The notes under the pieces were generated by a model. It was given only the letters and a program-made list of their open reading frames with translations. It was not told where the DNA came from and did not search any database. A program made the position numbers and the translations under genes. Shown piece after piece: positions 7,842-16,697 of a stretch of DNA of 64,000 nucleotides (positions within the stretch are counted from its first letter, which is position 1; each line of letters begins with the position of its first letter). Source of the stretch: CAVVAL01 sp963742725 (GTDB taxonomy: Bacteria; Actinomycetota; Actinomycetes; Mycobacteriales; Cryptosporangiaceae); contig CAVUMX010000001.1 of NCBI GenBank assembly GCA_963742725.1, forward strand, positions 2,790,001 through 2,854,000, written 5' to 3'.

Positions 7842-8839
7842 CGGGTTGCTCCCCTGCGACGGAGGACCTGCACCAGGACGGTCAGCGAGGCGATGGCGAC
7901 GAGCAGCACGACCGAACCGGCCGCCGCGACCCCCAGTTCGCCGCTGCGTTCCAGGCCCAACTTGTAGATCAAGGTCATGAGCACTTCGGACGACCCGTCC
8001 GGACCGCCGTTGGTGAGCAGGAAGACCTCGGTGAACGTCCGCAGGCCACGGATCGCCGCGAGCGTCAGGAGGATCGCGAACACCGGGCGCAGGGCCGGGA
8101 ACGTCACGTGCCAGAGCCGGCGCCAGATGCTGGCACCGTCCACCGACGCGGCCTCGTACAGCACGCGGTCCACGCCGGCCAGGCCGGCGAGGAAGATCAT
8201 CATGTCGTAGGGCGCGCCCTTCCAGATCCCCATGATCATCACGGAGTTCAGGGACTGGTCGGCGGACGCGATCCACGGCTGCGGGCCGATGCCGACGAGG
8301 CTGAGGATCGAGTTGAGCGCGCCGTCCTCGGACGGGTAGTACAGGATCCGCCACACCTCGGCGACCACCGCCATCGCGGCCACCACCGGGAGGAACACCG
8401 CGGAGCGGATGAACCAGAGGTGCTTGACCTGCCCTTCCAGTAGCAGGGCGAGCACCAGCCCGAGGATGATCGCGCCGGCGGTGGTGCCGATGGCGAGGTA
8501 CACCGTGTGCCAGATCGCGTCCTGGAACACCTCGTCCGAGACGACCTGCTCGTAGTTGGCCCCGCCGACCGGCTCGTCCCCGAGGAACGGCTGGACCTTG
8601 AAGAAGCTCATCTCGATCATCCGCACCAGCGGCACGAACTTGAACAGCGCGAAGATGATCAGCGCGGGTGCGAGGAACAGCCACGGGATGAGCTGCCGGC
8701 GGCCGGCCTCCCAGAACCGTCCGCCCCGGAACCGCTCCCGGGGTGGCTTGGCGCCGGACCGGCCCGCGCGGCTCTCGGTGGTCGGAGCCGGCTCGGCATT
8801 CCGATCGGTGGTCGCCGCGTGCGGGCCGGTCCGGGTCAT
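7838..8839 (-). CDS. sugar-acid ABC transporter permease, first subunit
   Basis: A 333-aa MalF-type permease. A hydrophilic N-terminus rich in Arg and Pro (about 45 residues) precedes six predicted helices, the first being LIPWLFLAPALIIFALF. The EAA loop reads YEAASVDGASIWRRLWHVTFP. The start ATG overlaps the stop of the binding-protein gene (TGATG), and its own stop overlaps the second permease. This gene order (binding protein, permease, permease) is standard for carbohydrate uptake family CUT1. The substrate is inferred as a hexuronate or aldarate from the operon, not from the sequence of the permease. Confidence 0.9.
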   Translation of the reverse strand: MTRTGPHAATTDRNAEPAPTTESRAGRSGAKPPRERFRGGRFWEAGRRQLIPWLFLAPALIIFALFKFVPLVRMIEMSFFKVQPFLGDEPVGGANYEQVVSDEVFQDAIWHTVYLAIGTTAGAIILGLVLALLLEGQVKHLWFIRSAVFLPVVAAMAVVAEVWRILYYPSEDGALNSILSLVGIGPQPWIASADQSLNSVMIMGIWKGAPYDMMIFLAGLAGVDRVLYEAASVDGASIWRRLWHVTFPALRPVFAILLTLAAIRGLRTFTEVFLLTNGGPDGSSEVLMTLIYKLGLERSGELGVAAAGSVVLLVAIASLTVLVQVLRRRGATR

Positions 8840-10170
8840 CAGGCCTTGACCCCCTGCTTCTCCAGCTCCGCGTCGAACTTCGTCGACAGTTCCGTCAACG
8901 CCTTCTTCGGGTCGGCGGCGCAGTTGGCGGCGAGCGCGTTGAGCGTGTCGGCGGACATCTGCCGGAACGGCGTCCAGTTCGCCACGACCGGGGAGTACTT
9001 CCCGGACTCGTCGTAGAGCTTCTGGAACACCTCCCAGCGGGTGTCCTTGCGGGTGTTCGACTGCTCGACCTTGGTGTTGACGGGCAGGCGGACGACCGGG
9101 CCGGCGTTGTCGCCGTCCATGCCGATCTCCTGGCCCTCGACCGAGGCCGTGAACTCGCCGAACTTCGTCTGCCCGGACTCGTTCTTCGAGCCCTGCATCA
9201 GGTAGACGTTCTCGCCCTCGGCCAGGCTCGCGACGCCAGCCGGGCCGGGCGGCGGCGCGATGATCTCGAACTTGTCCTTGCCGATGCTCTTGTCGAAGCG
9301 CCCCATCACGTACGGGCCGGTGAGGTAGATGCCCGCCTTGCCGGCCTCCCACAGCTGGTGGGAGGTGTTGGTGTTGGCGGTCACCGCGCCCGGTACGACG
9401 ACCTTGTTCTTGCAGAACAGGTCCTGGAAGTACGTGGCGGCGGTGACGGCGGCGTCGCTGGAGATGGCGCTGGTGAACTTGCCGTCCTTCTCCTCGAAGT
9501 AGTCGCCGCCGGCCTGGTAGAGGAAGGAGGACCAGTACCAGGAGGCGTACCCGCGTTCGGTCGCCGCCGGGATGATGAAGCCGGCCGTGTCCTTCTTACC
9601 GTTGCCGTCCGGGTCCTTGTCGGTGAACGCCTTGCCGAGGGCGACCAGCTCGTCCCACGACTTCGGCTCGGCGGCGCCGACCTTCTTGCGCCAGTCGGAC
9701 CGGATGAAGAACGCGAACGACTGGGCCGAGGTCGGGACGGCGTAGTACTTGCCGTCGATGGCCTTGGCGGCGTCCCACGCGCGGTCGGCGATGTCGCCGC
9801 CGCCCTTGAGGTCGTCCTTCTTGACCTCGCGCAGCAGGCCCTGCTCGTGCATGGTGCCGAGCTGCGCGGTGTCGTTGATGACGATGTCTGGCAGATCCTT
9901 CTGCTGTGCGCGCTGCTGGAGCTTGGTCTCGAAGCCCTCGAAGATCGCCACGACCTTGGTGGGGATCCCGGTCTTCTTGGTGAAGGCCTCCGCAAGGCGC
10001 TGCGTGGTCTTCTCCTGCTCCGAACCTGGCGTGCGGCGGGTCCAGATCTCCAGTTCCGACTTCGCGTTCTGGTCGGCCTTGGGTTTGGCATCGGTGCCAC
10101 CGCAGCCGGCGCCCGTCATGACGACGGCGAGGAGAGTCACGAGTGCGGTCGTGACCCGACGGTTTAACAC
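8839..10170 (-). CDS. extracellular solute-binding lipoprotein of the sugar-acid ABC importer
   Basis: A 443-aa cluster-B binding protein. The GTG start at 10170 follows GGAGG; the N-terminus (MLNRRVTTALVTLLAVVMTG) is a signal peptide ending in the lipobox-like TGAGC, so the mature protein should be anchored by a lipidated Cys. The body has the usual binding-protein features, for example LEIWTRRTPGSEQEKTTQRL and a late NWTPFRQMSA. It is the first gene of a minus-strand operon and is divergent from the IclR regulator. The 137-nt region between them holds inverted repeats that are candidates for the regulator's operator. Confidence 0.9.
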   Translation of the reverse strand: MLNRRVTTALVTLLAVVMTGAGCGGTDAKPKADQNAKSELEIWTRRTPGSEQEKTTQRLAEAFTKKTGIPTKVVAIFEGFETKLQQRAQQKDLPDIVINDTAQLGTMHEQGLLREVKKDDLKGGGDIADRAWDAAKAIDGKYYAVPTSAQSFAFFIRSDWRKKVGAAEPKSWDELVALGKAFTDKDPDGNGKKDTAGFIIPAATERGYASWYWSSFLYQAGGDYFEEKDGKFTSAISSDAAVTAATYFQDLFCKNKVVVPGAVTANTNTSHQLWEAGKAGIYLTGPYVMGRFDKSIGKDKFEIIAPPPGPAGVASLAEGENVYLMQGSKNESGQTKFGEFTASVEGQEIGMDGDNAGPVVRLPVNTKVEQSNTRKDTRWEVFQKLYDESGKYSPVVANWTPFRQMSADTLNALAANCAADPKKALTELSTKFDAELEKQGVKA

Positions 10171-10240
10171 GGCCGGTACCTCCAGTTCACATACGTGGAT
10201 ATGATCTCTCAATCTGGAAGCTGTGTAGCAGGAAGGTAGG

Positions 10241-10258
10241 CCGTCGCTATAGTGACGG
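10241..10258. promoter_or_regulatory. inverted repeat in the divergent regulator/transporter promoter region
   Basis: CCGTC (10241-10245) and GACGG (10254-10258) flank an 8-nt AT-rich spacer (GCTATAGT). A palindromic GTTAAC occurs a few bases further on. The region separates the minus-strand uptake/catabolic operon from the plus-strand IclR-type gene, so these are reasonable operator candidates for autoregulation and operon repression. This is inference from position only. Confidence 0.4.
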
Positions 10259-10307
10259 TCAACAGTTAACGTCAGATCTCTGGATAACGAATAGATAGGT
10301 GGACAGG

Positions 10308-11120
10308 ATGGGGCTCCGCATGCCGGCGCACCCCGACGCGAACGACAGGCGGGCCGAGGAGCCATCGCTGGTCAAGTCGGCTGAGCGCACTGTCCGGATC
10401 CTGGAGACGCTGGCCGCCTCGCCGGCCCGTCTCACCCTCACCGAGCTGCAGGAACGGGTCGGGTATCCCCGGTCGAGCCTGCACGCGCTGATCCGCACGT
10501 TGCGCGAGCTGAAGTGGATCGAGACCGACGAGAGCGGGTCGGCGTTCGGCATCGGTCCGCACGCGCTGCTGTCCGGCACGGCCTACCTGGACAAGGATCC
10601 GGCGCTGCCGTTCGCGCACGAGGTACTGGAAGACCTACGCGAAGAGGTCGGATACACCGTCCACTTCGCCCGGCGCGACGACGCCCACGTCCTGTACCTG
10701 GCCAGCCGCGACTCCCGCGAGTCCACGCATGTCGTGTCCCGCGTCGGCCGGCGCCTACCCGCGCATCTCACCGCGCTGGGCCAGGCGCTGCTCGCCGAGC
10801 TGACCACCGACGAGATCGACGCGATGCTGCCGGACACCCTGCCGGCATTCACCGAGCACACGATCGTCGAGCGCGACAAGCTGCACGACGAGCTCGACCA
10901 CGTCCGCGGCCGGTTCTGGGCGTTCGAACGGGAGCAGGGCACGGTCGGTGTCGCCTGCGTGGCGTGTGTCGTCGACTACCGCATCCCCGCGACCGACGCG
11001 ATCAGCTGCTCGATGCCGTCCTCGCTCGCGGTGGGCGACGAGCTGGCCAGGGTGACCGAGGCCGTCGTCCGCCACACCCGCCGGCTCTCCGCCATCCTCC
11101 GCCGTGAAGGGATCCGATGA
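10308..11120 (+). CDS. IclR-family transcriptional regulator of the uronate locus
   Basis: A 270-aa regulator. The winged helix-turn-helix lies at about residues 20-75 (KSAERTVRILETLAASPARL through YPRSSLHALIRTLRELKWIE). The IclR effector domain follows, with RVGRRLPAHLTALGQALLAE, the hallmark region around the ligand pocket. The ATG at 10308 was preferred to the GTG nine bases before it because AGGTGG is better spaced. It is divergent from the ABC/aldarate operon and overlaps uronate dehydrogenase (ATGA), so regulator and enzyme share a message. IclR proteins usually respond to a pathway acid, here probably a uronate, glucarate or the keto-deoxy intermediate. Confidence 0.9.
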   Translation: MGLRMPAHPDANDRRAEEPSLVKSAERTVRILETLAASPARLTLTELQERVGYPRSSLHALIRTLRELKWIETDESGSAFGIGPHALLSGTAYLDKDPALPFAHEVLEDLREEVGYTVHFARRDDAHVLYLASRDSRESTHVVSRVGRRLPAHLTALGQALLAELTTDEIDAMLPDTLPAFTEHTIVERDKLHDELDHVRGRFWAFEREQGTVGVACVACVVDYRIPATDAISCSMPSSLAVGDELARVTEAVVRHTRRLSAILRREGIR

Positions 11121-11911
11121 ACCTCCTGATCACCGGCGCCGCGGGCGCTCTGGGTTCGCTGCTGCGCCCCCGGCTCGCCGCCCCTGGCCGCACGCTCCGC
11201 CTGCTCGACGTCGCCTCCTTGGGAGCGGCCGCCGAGGGCGAGGAGCTGATCACCGCCTCGGTGACCGACCCCGAGGCGATGGCGGCCGCCTGTGCCGGCG
11301 TGGACGCCGTCCTGCACCTCGGCGGGATCAGCAAGGAAGCGCCCTGGGACGAGATTCTGGACGTGAACATCGGCGGCACGCGCACGGTGCTGGAAGCGAT
11401 GGCGCAGGCGGGGGTGCCGCGGTTCCTGTTCGCGTCCAGCAACCACGCGGTCGGGTATTACACGCGCGACGACGCGCCGGTCCCGGCCGACGTGCCGGTC
11501 CGACCGGACACGTACTACGGCGCATCGAAGGCCGCCGGCGAGGCGCTGGCCCGGCTCTACCACGAGCGGTACGAACTGGACGTCACCTGCCTGCGCATCG
11601 GCACCTGTTTCGAGAAGCCCGGCAGCCCGCGCGGCCTGTCCACCTGGATGTCGCCGGACGACGGCGCCCGCCTGGTCGAGGCCGCGCTGGCGGTGCCCGG
11701 CCCCGGGTTCCGGTTCGTGTGGGGGATCTCCCGGAACACGCGCCGCTGGTGGTCCCTGGCGGAGGGCGAGGCCATCGGGTACCACCCGGTCGACGACGCG
11801 GAGAAGTTCGCCGACGAGTACCTGCACGGCGTCGAGCCGGACCTGTCCGACCCGGTCCACCACGTCCTGGGCGGTCAGTTCTGCGCGGTGCCCCTCGGGT
11901 CCCGGATGTAG
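11117..11911 (+). CDS. udh: uronate dehydrogenase (extended SDR)
   Basis: Oxidises D-glucuronate or D-galacturonate with NAD+ to the aldaro-lactone, which feeds glucarate dehydratase. The 264-aa protein has the Rossmann motif GAAGALG (7-13), the segment SSNHAVGYY typical of uronate dehydrogenases, and the YxxxK active site Y134-GAS-K138. The length and the late GYHPVDDAEKFA also fit that family. It overlaps the IclR gene by four bases. Its 3' end overlaps the convergent oxidoreductase gene by 37 nt. With the genes on the other strand it completes the route uronate to 2-oxoglutarate. Confidence 0.88.
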   Translation: MNLLITGAAGALGSLLRPRLAAPGRTLRLLDVASLGAAAEGEELITASVTDPEAMAAACAGVDAVLHLGGISKEAPWDEILDVNIGGTRTVLEAMAQAGVPRFLFASSNHAVGYYTRDDAPVPADVPVRPDTYYGASKAAGEALARLYHERYELDVTCLRIGTCFEKPGSPRGLSTWMSPDDGARLVEAALAVPGPGFRFVWGISRNTRRWWSLAEGEAIGYHPVDDAEKFADEYLHGVEPDLSDPVHHVLGGQFCAVPLGSRM

Positions 11912-12861
11912 TCCCGGACGGTGTCGAGCACGCGCATGATCGCGACCGTCTCGTCCAGCGGCATGAGCGGGCTCTCCAGCTCGCCCGCGCGCAGGCACCG
12001 CGCCACCTCGGCGGCCTGGTACGTGTAGCCGTGGCCGGTCAGGTCGGCCGTGTACGTCCAGGGCTCGGCGCCGCGCGGCCGCACGGTGAACGAGGTCGGA
12101 CGGAAGAACAGCGAGTGGACGTCGATCCGCCCGCCCGTGCCCAGGATCGTCGCGGTCGTCGGCCCCTCGGCCTCGAACGAGCAGTGCAGCAGCGCCACCG
12201 CGCCGCTGTCGTACCCGAACAGCACGCCCGTGTTGGCGTCCACACCGTTCGGCGCGAGACCCGCCACGGCTGCCACGTGATTCGGCTGGCCGAGCAGCAT
12301 CCACGCGAATGACACCGGGTAGACGCCCAGGTCCAGGAGCGCGCCGCCGCCCAGGTCGGGGGCGAAGAGGCGGTGTTCGGGGTCGTACGGGAACTCGACG
12401 GCGAAATCGGCCGTGACGGTCCGCAGCTCGCCGATCGCGCCGCCCAGGACCAACTCCCGGATCTTCGCCACGCACGGGTTGAACCGGGTCCACATGGCCT
12501 CCATGAGGAACAGGTTCCTCGCCCGCGCGGTCTTGACCAGCTCCTCGGCCTCGTCGCCCGTCAGTGTGAACGCCTTCTCGCACAGGACGGACCGTCCGGC
12601 GTTCAGGCAGGTCAGCGTGGCGGCGTGATGGCCGGAGTGGGGCGTCGCGACGTAGACGACGTCCACCTCGGGGTCGGCGGCCAGGTCGGCGTACGAGCCG
12701 TGCGCGCGGGGGATCCCGTACTTCCCGGCGAACAGCGCGGCGCCTTCCGGGGTCCGGGACCCGACGGCGGCGACCTGGTGGTGCGGTAGCCGGAGCAGGT
12801 CCTCCGTGAAGGTCGCGGCGATGCCGCCCGTCCCGAGAATTCCCCAGCGGATCGGTGTCAT
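11875..12861 (-). CDS. Gfo/Idh/MocA-family oxidoreductase
   Basis: A 328-aa NAD(P)-dependent sugar dehydrogenase type. The N-terminal Rossmann fold starts WGILGTGGIAATF, followed by VYVATPHSGH and the conserved catalytic-Lys segment CEKAFT. The C-terminal domain has DLGVYPVSFAWMLLG, with the usual Asp, and late substrate-domain strands. Members act on sugars, inositols or uronic-acid derivatives; the exact substrate cannot be told. Its 3' end runs 37 nt into the convergent udh gene, so the two messages are antisense there. Nearness to the uronate locus suggests, but does not prove, a related role. Confidence 0.85.
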   Translation of the reverse strand: MTPIRWGILGTGGIAATFTEDLLRLPHHQVAAVGSRTPEGAALFAGKYGIPRAHGSYADLAADPEVDVVYVATPHSGHHAATLTCLNAGRSVLCEKAFTLTGDEAEELVKTARARNLFLMEAMWTRFNPCVAKIRELVLGGAIGELRTVTADFAVEFPYDPEHRLFAPDLGGGALLDLGVYPVSFAWMLLGQPNHVAAVAGLAPNGVDANTGVLFGYDSGAVALLHCSFEAEGPTTATILGTGGRIDVHSLFFRPTSFTVRPRGAEPWTYTADLTGHGYTYQAAEVARCLRAGELESPLMPLDETVAIMRVLDTVRDYIRDPRGTAQN

Positions 12862-12967
12862 CCTGCCTTTCTACCTGGGTCCGGGCGTTCCAGGGGATGA
12901 TCGGCGGCGTGGGCAGGTCGCGTTGGATCGTGGTGGCACTCGCCGTCTTCGAGGCGGGTCGGATCTC

Positions 12968-13102
12968 GTGTCGGCGATCGGCGTCGAGCCGCGGTCCACG
13001 GGCTCCCTCTGGGACCTCGTCGTCGGGACGCTGGTCAGCGCGGTGATCATCGGAGTGCTGTTCATCGGCCGGCCACGTGGCTCTGGTCGGATGTCCAGGT
13101 GA
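12968..13102 (+). CDS. small putative membrane protein (44 aa) coupled to the permease gene
   Basis: A GTG at 12968 opens a short frame encoding a 44-aa peptide with one hydrophobic helix (DLVVGTLVSAVIIGVLFIG, about residues 16-34) and a basic tail ending RGSGRMSR. Its TGA overlaps the GTG start of the APC permease by the four bases GTGA, the same coupling used elsewhere in this window. That overlap is the main evidence; the binding site upstream is weak. The Asp-to-basic-tail orientation suggests a single-pass inner-membrane peptide. Confidence 0.4.
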   Translation: MSAIGVEPRSTGSLWDLVVGTLVSAVIIGVLFIGRPRGSGRMSR

Positions 13103-14334
13103 CAGAACAGAGGCTGGCGCGCCGGCTGGGGTTGTTCGACGCGGTCGTGATCGGACTCGGATCGATGCTGGGCGCCGGCATCTTCGTGGCGTTCGCGCCG
13201 GCCACCAGGGCGGCCGGCGGTGCCTGGGTGCTGCTCGGCCTGGCGCTGGCGGCGCTGGTGGCGTGGTGCAACGCGCTGTCCTCGGCGCGGCTGGCCGCGC
13301 TGCACCCGGAGTCCGGCGGCACCTATGTGTACGGCCGCGAACGGCTCGGCGACATCTGGGGCTTCCTCGCGGGCTGGGCGTTCGTCGCGGGGAAGACGGC
13401 GAGCTGCGCGGCGATGGCGCTGGCGATCGGTGCCTACGTCGCGCCGGACCACGCCCGGCTGGTGGCCATTCTCGCCGTCGTGGCGCTGACGGCCGTCAAC
13501 CTGGGCGGCGTCACCAAGACCGCGCTGCTGACCCGGGTGCTCGTCACGGTGACGTTGGCGGTCCTCGCGCTGGTGGTGGTCACCGGTCTCGGCGCAGACC
13601 CTGTCGCGCTGGATGCCGGGGGCACTCCGGACGTCTACGGCGTCCTCCAGGCAGGTGGCCTGCTGTTCTTCGCGTTCGCCGGGTACGCCCGGATCGCGAC
13701 GCTCGGCGAGGAGGTGCGCGATCCGGCGCGGACGATCCGGCTGGCCATCCCCGTCGCGTTCGGCGTCGTCGTGGCCATCTACACGGTCGTGGGCGTGACC
13801 GCGCTGGCCGTCCTCGGCCCCGACCGGCTCGCGTCCTCGGCGGCGCCGCTCGCCGACGTGGTGGCCGTGGCGGGTACGCCGGGGCTTACCGGGGTCGTCC
13901 GCGCGGGCGCCGCGGTGGCTGTCGTCGGCGTCCTGCTGTCGCTGATCGCCGGGATCGGGCGGACGACGCTCGCGATGGCACGGCGCGGCGACCTGCCTCG
14001 CCCGCTGAGCGCCGTCGACAGCCGGCACCAGGTGCCGTTGCGCGCCGAGCTGGCGGTGGCGGCCGTCGTGGTCACGCTGGTCAGCCTGGGCGACCTGCGG
14101 ACCGCGATCGGCTTCTCCAGCTGCACCGTCCTCGTGTACTACGCGGTGACGAACGCCAGCGCGCTGACGCTCGGCCGGGGCAGGGCCGTCGCCTGGGCAG
14201 GGCTGATCGGCTGCCTCGTCCTCGCGGCCAGCGTGCCCTGGCAGAGCCTCGCGGCAGGGGCGGTCGTCCTCGCCGTCGGCCTCGGAATCCGTGCGCTCAG
14301 AGGGGTTTCCGCTCCCAGTCGCCGTCGATCATGA
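13099..14334 (+). CDS. APC-superfamily amino-acid permease
   Basis: A 411-aa cytoplasmic-membrane transporter with about twelve predicted helices. The APC signature is clear: GLFDAVVIGLGSMLGAGIFV in helix 1 (with the GxG that binds the substrate amino group), ESGGTYVYGRERLGD after helix 2 and FFAFAGYARIATLGEEVRDP in helix 6 and beyond. It probably imports an amino acid or polyamine; no residue identifies which. The start is coupled to a small upstream reading frame. Its last 38 nt overlap the convergent nagA gene. Confidence 0.88.
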   Translation: MTEQRLARRLGLFDAVVIGLGSMLGAGIFVAFAPATRAAGGAWVLLGLALAALVAWCNALSSARLAALHPESGGTYVYGRERLGDIWGFLAGWAFVAGKTASCAAMALAIGAYVAPDHARLVAILAVVALTAVNLGGVTKTALLTRVLVTVTLAVLALVVVTGLGADPVALDAGGTPDVYGVLQAGGLLFFAFAGYARIATLGEEVRDPARTIRLAIPVAFGVVVAIYTVVGVTALAVLGPDRLASSAAPLADVVAVAGTPGLTGVVRAGAAVAVVGVLLSLIAGIGRTTLAMARRGDLPRPLSAVDSRHQVPLRAELAVAAVVVTLVSLGDLRTAIGFSSCTVLVYYAVTNASALTLGRGRAVAWAGLIGCLVLAASVPWQSLAAGAVVLAVGLGIRALRGVSAPSRRRS

Positions 14335-15451
14335 TGCCCTCGACGCCCAGATCGGCGTCCAGGACCAGCAGGTTCGCGATCAGGCCGGGCGCCAGCGTGC
14401 CGACCTCGTGGTCGAGACCGAGGACACGCGCGGGCGTCGCCGAGATGGCGGTGACCGCGTCGACCATCGGCACGCCGGCCGTGACGACGCGCCGCAGCGC
14501 CGAATCCAAGGTGAGCGTGCTGCCGGCGATGGCCTGCGTGCCTTCGAGCAGCGCGACCCCGTTCTGGACGTGGACCATCTGCGGGCCGAGCGGGTAGGTG
14601 CCGTCACGGGCGCCCGCCGCCGCCATGGCGTCGGTGATCATCGCGACCCGTCCGGCGCCGACGTGGCGGAACACCATCGCCGTGACGGCGTCGTGCAGGT
14701 GGACGCCGTCCGCGACCAGCTCGACGACCGTGTCCGGGTGCTCCAGCAGCGCGGCGACGGGCCCAGGCTCGCGGTGATGGACCCCGCGCATGCCGTTGAA
14801 GAGGTGCGTCGCCAGCCGGGCACCGGCCTCGATACCTGCGATGGTCTGCGTGTACGTGGCGTCGGTGTGCCCGATCGCGGCGACCGCTCCGGCGTCGACC
14901 ACGTGCTTGATCAGGTCGATGGCGCCGGGCAGCTCGGGCGCGATCGTGACCTGGCGGACGTGGCCCCGCGCGGCGCTCAGCATCCGGTCGAGTGCCGAGT
15001 GGTCCGGCGCGAGCAGGCTCGCGGGGTCCTGGGCACCGCACCGGATGTGCGACAGGAACGGGCCTTCGAGGTGGATACCGGCGATGTGGCCGTCGTCCGC
15101 CAGGTCGGCGAGGACTTCGGCGCCCCGGACGATGTCCTCGATCGGGGCCGTGAGGAGGCTGGCGAGCGTCGTCGTGGTGCCGTGCGCCCGGTGCAGCGCG
15201 AGCGCGCCGAGAGCCTCGTCCGCGTCGCCGACTGTCAGGCTCTTGCCACCGCCGCCGTGCACGTGCAGGTCGACGAAGCCGGGGATGATCCAGCGACCGC
15301 CGAGATCGATCTCCTCGTGCCCGTCGCCACGGGGCGGCTGGCTCGTATCGCTGCTCCCCAGCGCCGTGATGCGGCCGTGGTCGACGGCGACCCAGCCGTC
15401 CTCCACGATCCCGCTCGGCAGGACCAGCCGGGCCGAATGCAACACGCTCAC
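14297..15451 (-). CDS. nagA: N-acetylglucosamine-6-phosphate deacetylase
   Basis: Deacetylates GlcNAc-6-phosphate to GlcN-6-phosphate in amino-sugar use and cell-wall recycling. The 384-aa amidohydrolase has the N-terminal HxH (DLHVHGGGG, His63 and His65), metal Glu129 in GIHLEGPFL, the IGHTDA and HLFNGM motifs, and the catalytic Asp in MITDAM. The GTG start overlaps the stop of the ROK kinase by four bases (GTGA), so the pair is one unit. A DasR-type operator sequence lies about 370 bp upstream of the kinase gene, which fits GlcNAc-responsive control known in streptomycetes. Confidence 0.92.
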   Translation of the reverse strand: MSVLHSARLVLPSGIVEDGWVAVDHGRITALGSSDTSQPPRGDGHEEIDLGGRWIIPGFVDLHVHGGGGKSLTVGDADEALGALALHRAHGTTTTLASLLTAPIEDIVRGAEVLADLADDGHIAGIHLEGPFLSHIRCGAQDPASLLAPDHSALDRMLSAARGHVRQVTIAPELPGAIDLIKHVVDAGAVAAIGHTDATYTQTIAGIEAGARLATHLFNGMRGVHHREPGPVAALLEHPDTVVELVADGVHLHDAVTAMVFRHVGAGRVAMITDAMAAAGARDGTYPLGPQMVHVQNGVALLEGTQAIAGSTLTLDSALRRVVTAGVPMVDAVTAISATPARVLGLDHEVGTLAPGLIANLLVLDADLGVEGIMIDGDWERKPL

Positions 15452-16371
15452 GGATTGCTCCTGTCACCGAGATGGTCCCAACCCAGCAGGGCCGCCCCGA
15501 GTGACCCGGCGGCGTCGCCGAGTTCGGCGCGTACCAGGCGTGGCGCCTGGGAGAAGGTCAACCGGCTTGCGACCGCCGTCCGCAGAGGTGCGAGAAGCGT
15601 CTCGCCGGCGTCCCCGACGCCGCCGCCGATAACGACGAGCCCCGGGTCCAGCAGGATCGTGACCTGCGCGAGGGCGTCGGCCAGTGCGTCCACGGCCTCG
15701 GACCAGACCTCGCTCGCGGCGGGGTCGCCCGCGCCGACGAGGCCGGCGATCTCGGCAGCGGTCAGGTCGGTGCCGTTGCGCTCGCGGTACCGGCGGGCGA
15801 TCGACGCGCCGGAGGCGTACACCTCCAGGCAGCCGGCCGATCCGCACGCGCACGGCGCGCCGCCCGGACGGACGACGAGGTGACCTACCTCGCCGGCACC
15901 GCCGTGGGCGCCCGAGACGGTACGGCCGTCGAGCACGATCGCGCTCGCGATGCCGGTACCGATGGGAAGGAAGAGGAACTGGCTGGCGCCCCGGCCGGCG
16001 CCGACGCGGGACTCGGCGAGCCCGCCGGAGCGGACGTCGTGGTCCACCGCGGCGGGGAGCCCGGTGCGTTCGGACGCCAGCTTGCGCAGCGGGGCGTCTC
16101 GCCAGCCGAGGTTCGCGGAGTAGACGGCGACGCCGTTGGCGCTGTCCACGATGCCGGGCACGGCGATGCCGAGCCCTCGTGGCGTGAGCTGCCGGTCTTC
16201 GGCGGCGCCCGTGAGGGCGGCGGCATAGTCCACCAGGGCGGCGACGACGGCGTCCGGGCCGGATTCGCGGGGGGTGGGCCGGCGGTCGGCGTGCAGGACC
16301 GTCCCGTCGGCAGCGGTGATCGCCGCCTTCATGACGGTGCCTCCGACGTCGAGGCCGATGACGCAATCCAC
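15448..16371 (-). CDS. ROK-family sugar kinase (probable glucokinase or GlcNAc kinase)
   Basis: A 307-aa kinase with the ATP-binding start CVIGLDVGGTVMKAA, the ROK active-site Asp region VPGIVDSANG, NxxDNH-like VDHDVRSGG, and the metal motif GEVGHLVVRPGGAPCACGSAGCLE. The GTG at 16371 was chosen since the fold begins right after it; a longer frame upstream lacks sensible sequence. No N-terminal helix-turn-helix is present, so it is an enzyme and not a ROK repressor. Coupling to nagA suggests it phosphorylates an amino sugar, which is inference. Confidence 0.85.
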   Translation of the reverse strand: MDCVIGLDVGGTVMKAAITAADGTVLHADRRPTPRESGPDAVVAALVDYAAALTGAAEDRQLTPRGLGIAVPGIVDSANGVAVYSANLGWRDAPLRKLASERTGLPAAVDHDVRSGGLAESRVGAGRGASQFLFLPIGTGIASAIVLDGRTVSGAHGGAGEVGHLVVRPGGAPCACGSAGCLEVYASGASIARRYRERNGTDLTAAEIAGLVGAGDPAASEVWSEAVDALADALAQVTILLDPGLVVIGGGVGDAGETLLAPLRTAVASRLTFSQAPRLVRAELGDAAGSLGAALLGWDHLGDRSNP

Positions 16372-16697
16372 GGAGGAAGCCTCGATCCCGGTCAGCGGTG
16401 CGGGCCAGGACGCGCGGCATCGCGGGCAGCGCCTGCTGCCACGCGGCAAGGGATGCATGCGGTCATGGGCTACTCCGATCCGTCGGCCACCGCGCGGGGT
16501 TCCACGCGGTGCGACAGGCATCGGCCCATGCCTGGGTGCGGGAGCTGGCTGCTCCTCGCGTGCCCAAATGATGCATGACCGTGCCCCACCATGCAACGAA
16601 CACCCAGTGACGGCCGTGCCCGCTGATGCACGAATCACACTGCCGAACGGCCCCGACCACGCGGTATACGGCCTGATCGGCTGAAAATCTTTCTCAT

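Noticed and set aside
6675..7967. 430-codon plus-strand frame across the uptake operon
   Set aside because: Shadow of the minus-strand permease and dehydratase genes; highly charged, no start signal.
12871..14028. 385-codon frame antisense to the APC permease
   Set aside because: Product is His/Arg/Asp-rich low complexity, the mirror of the permease codons.
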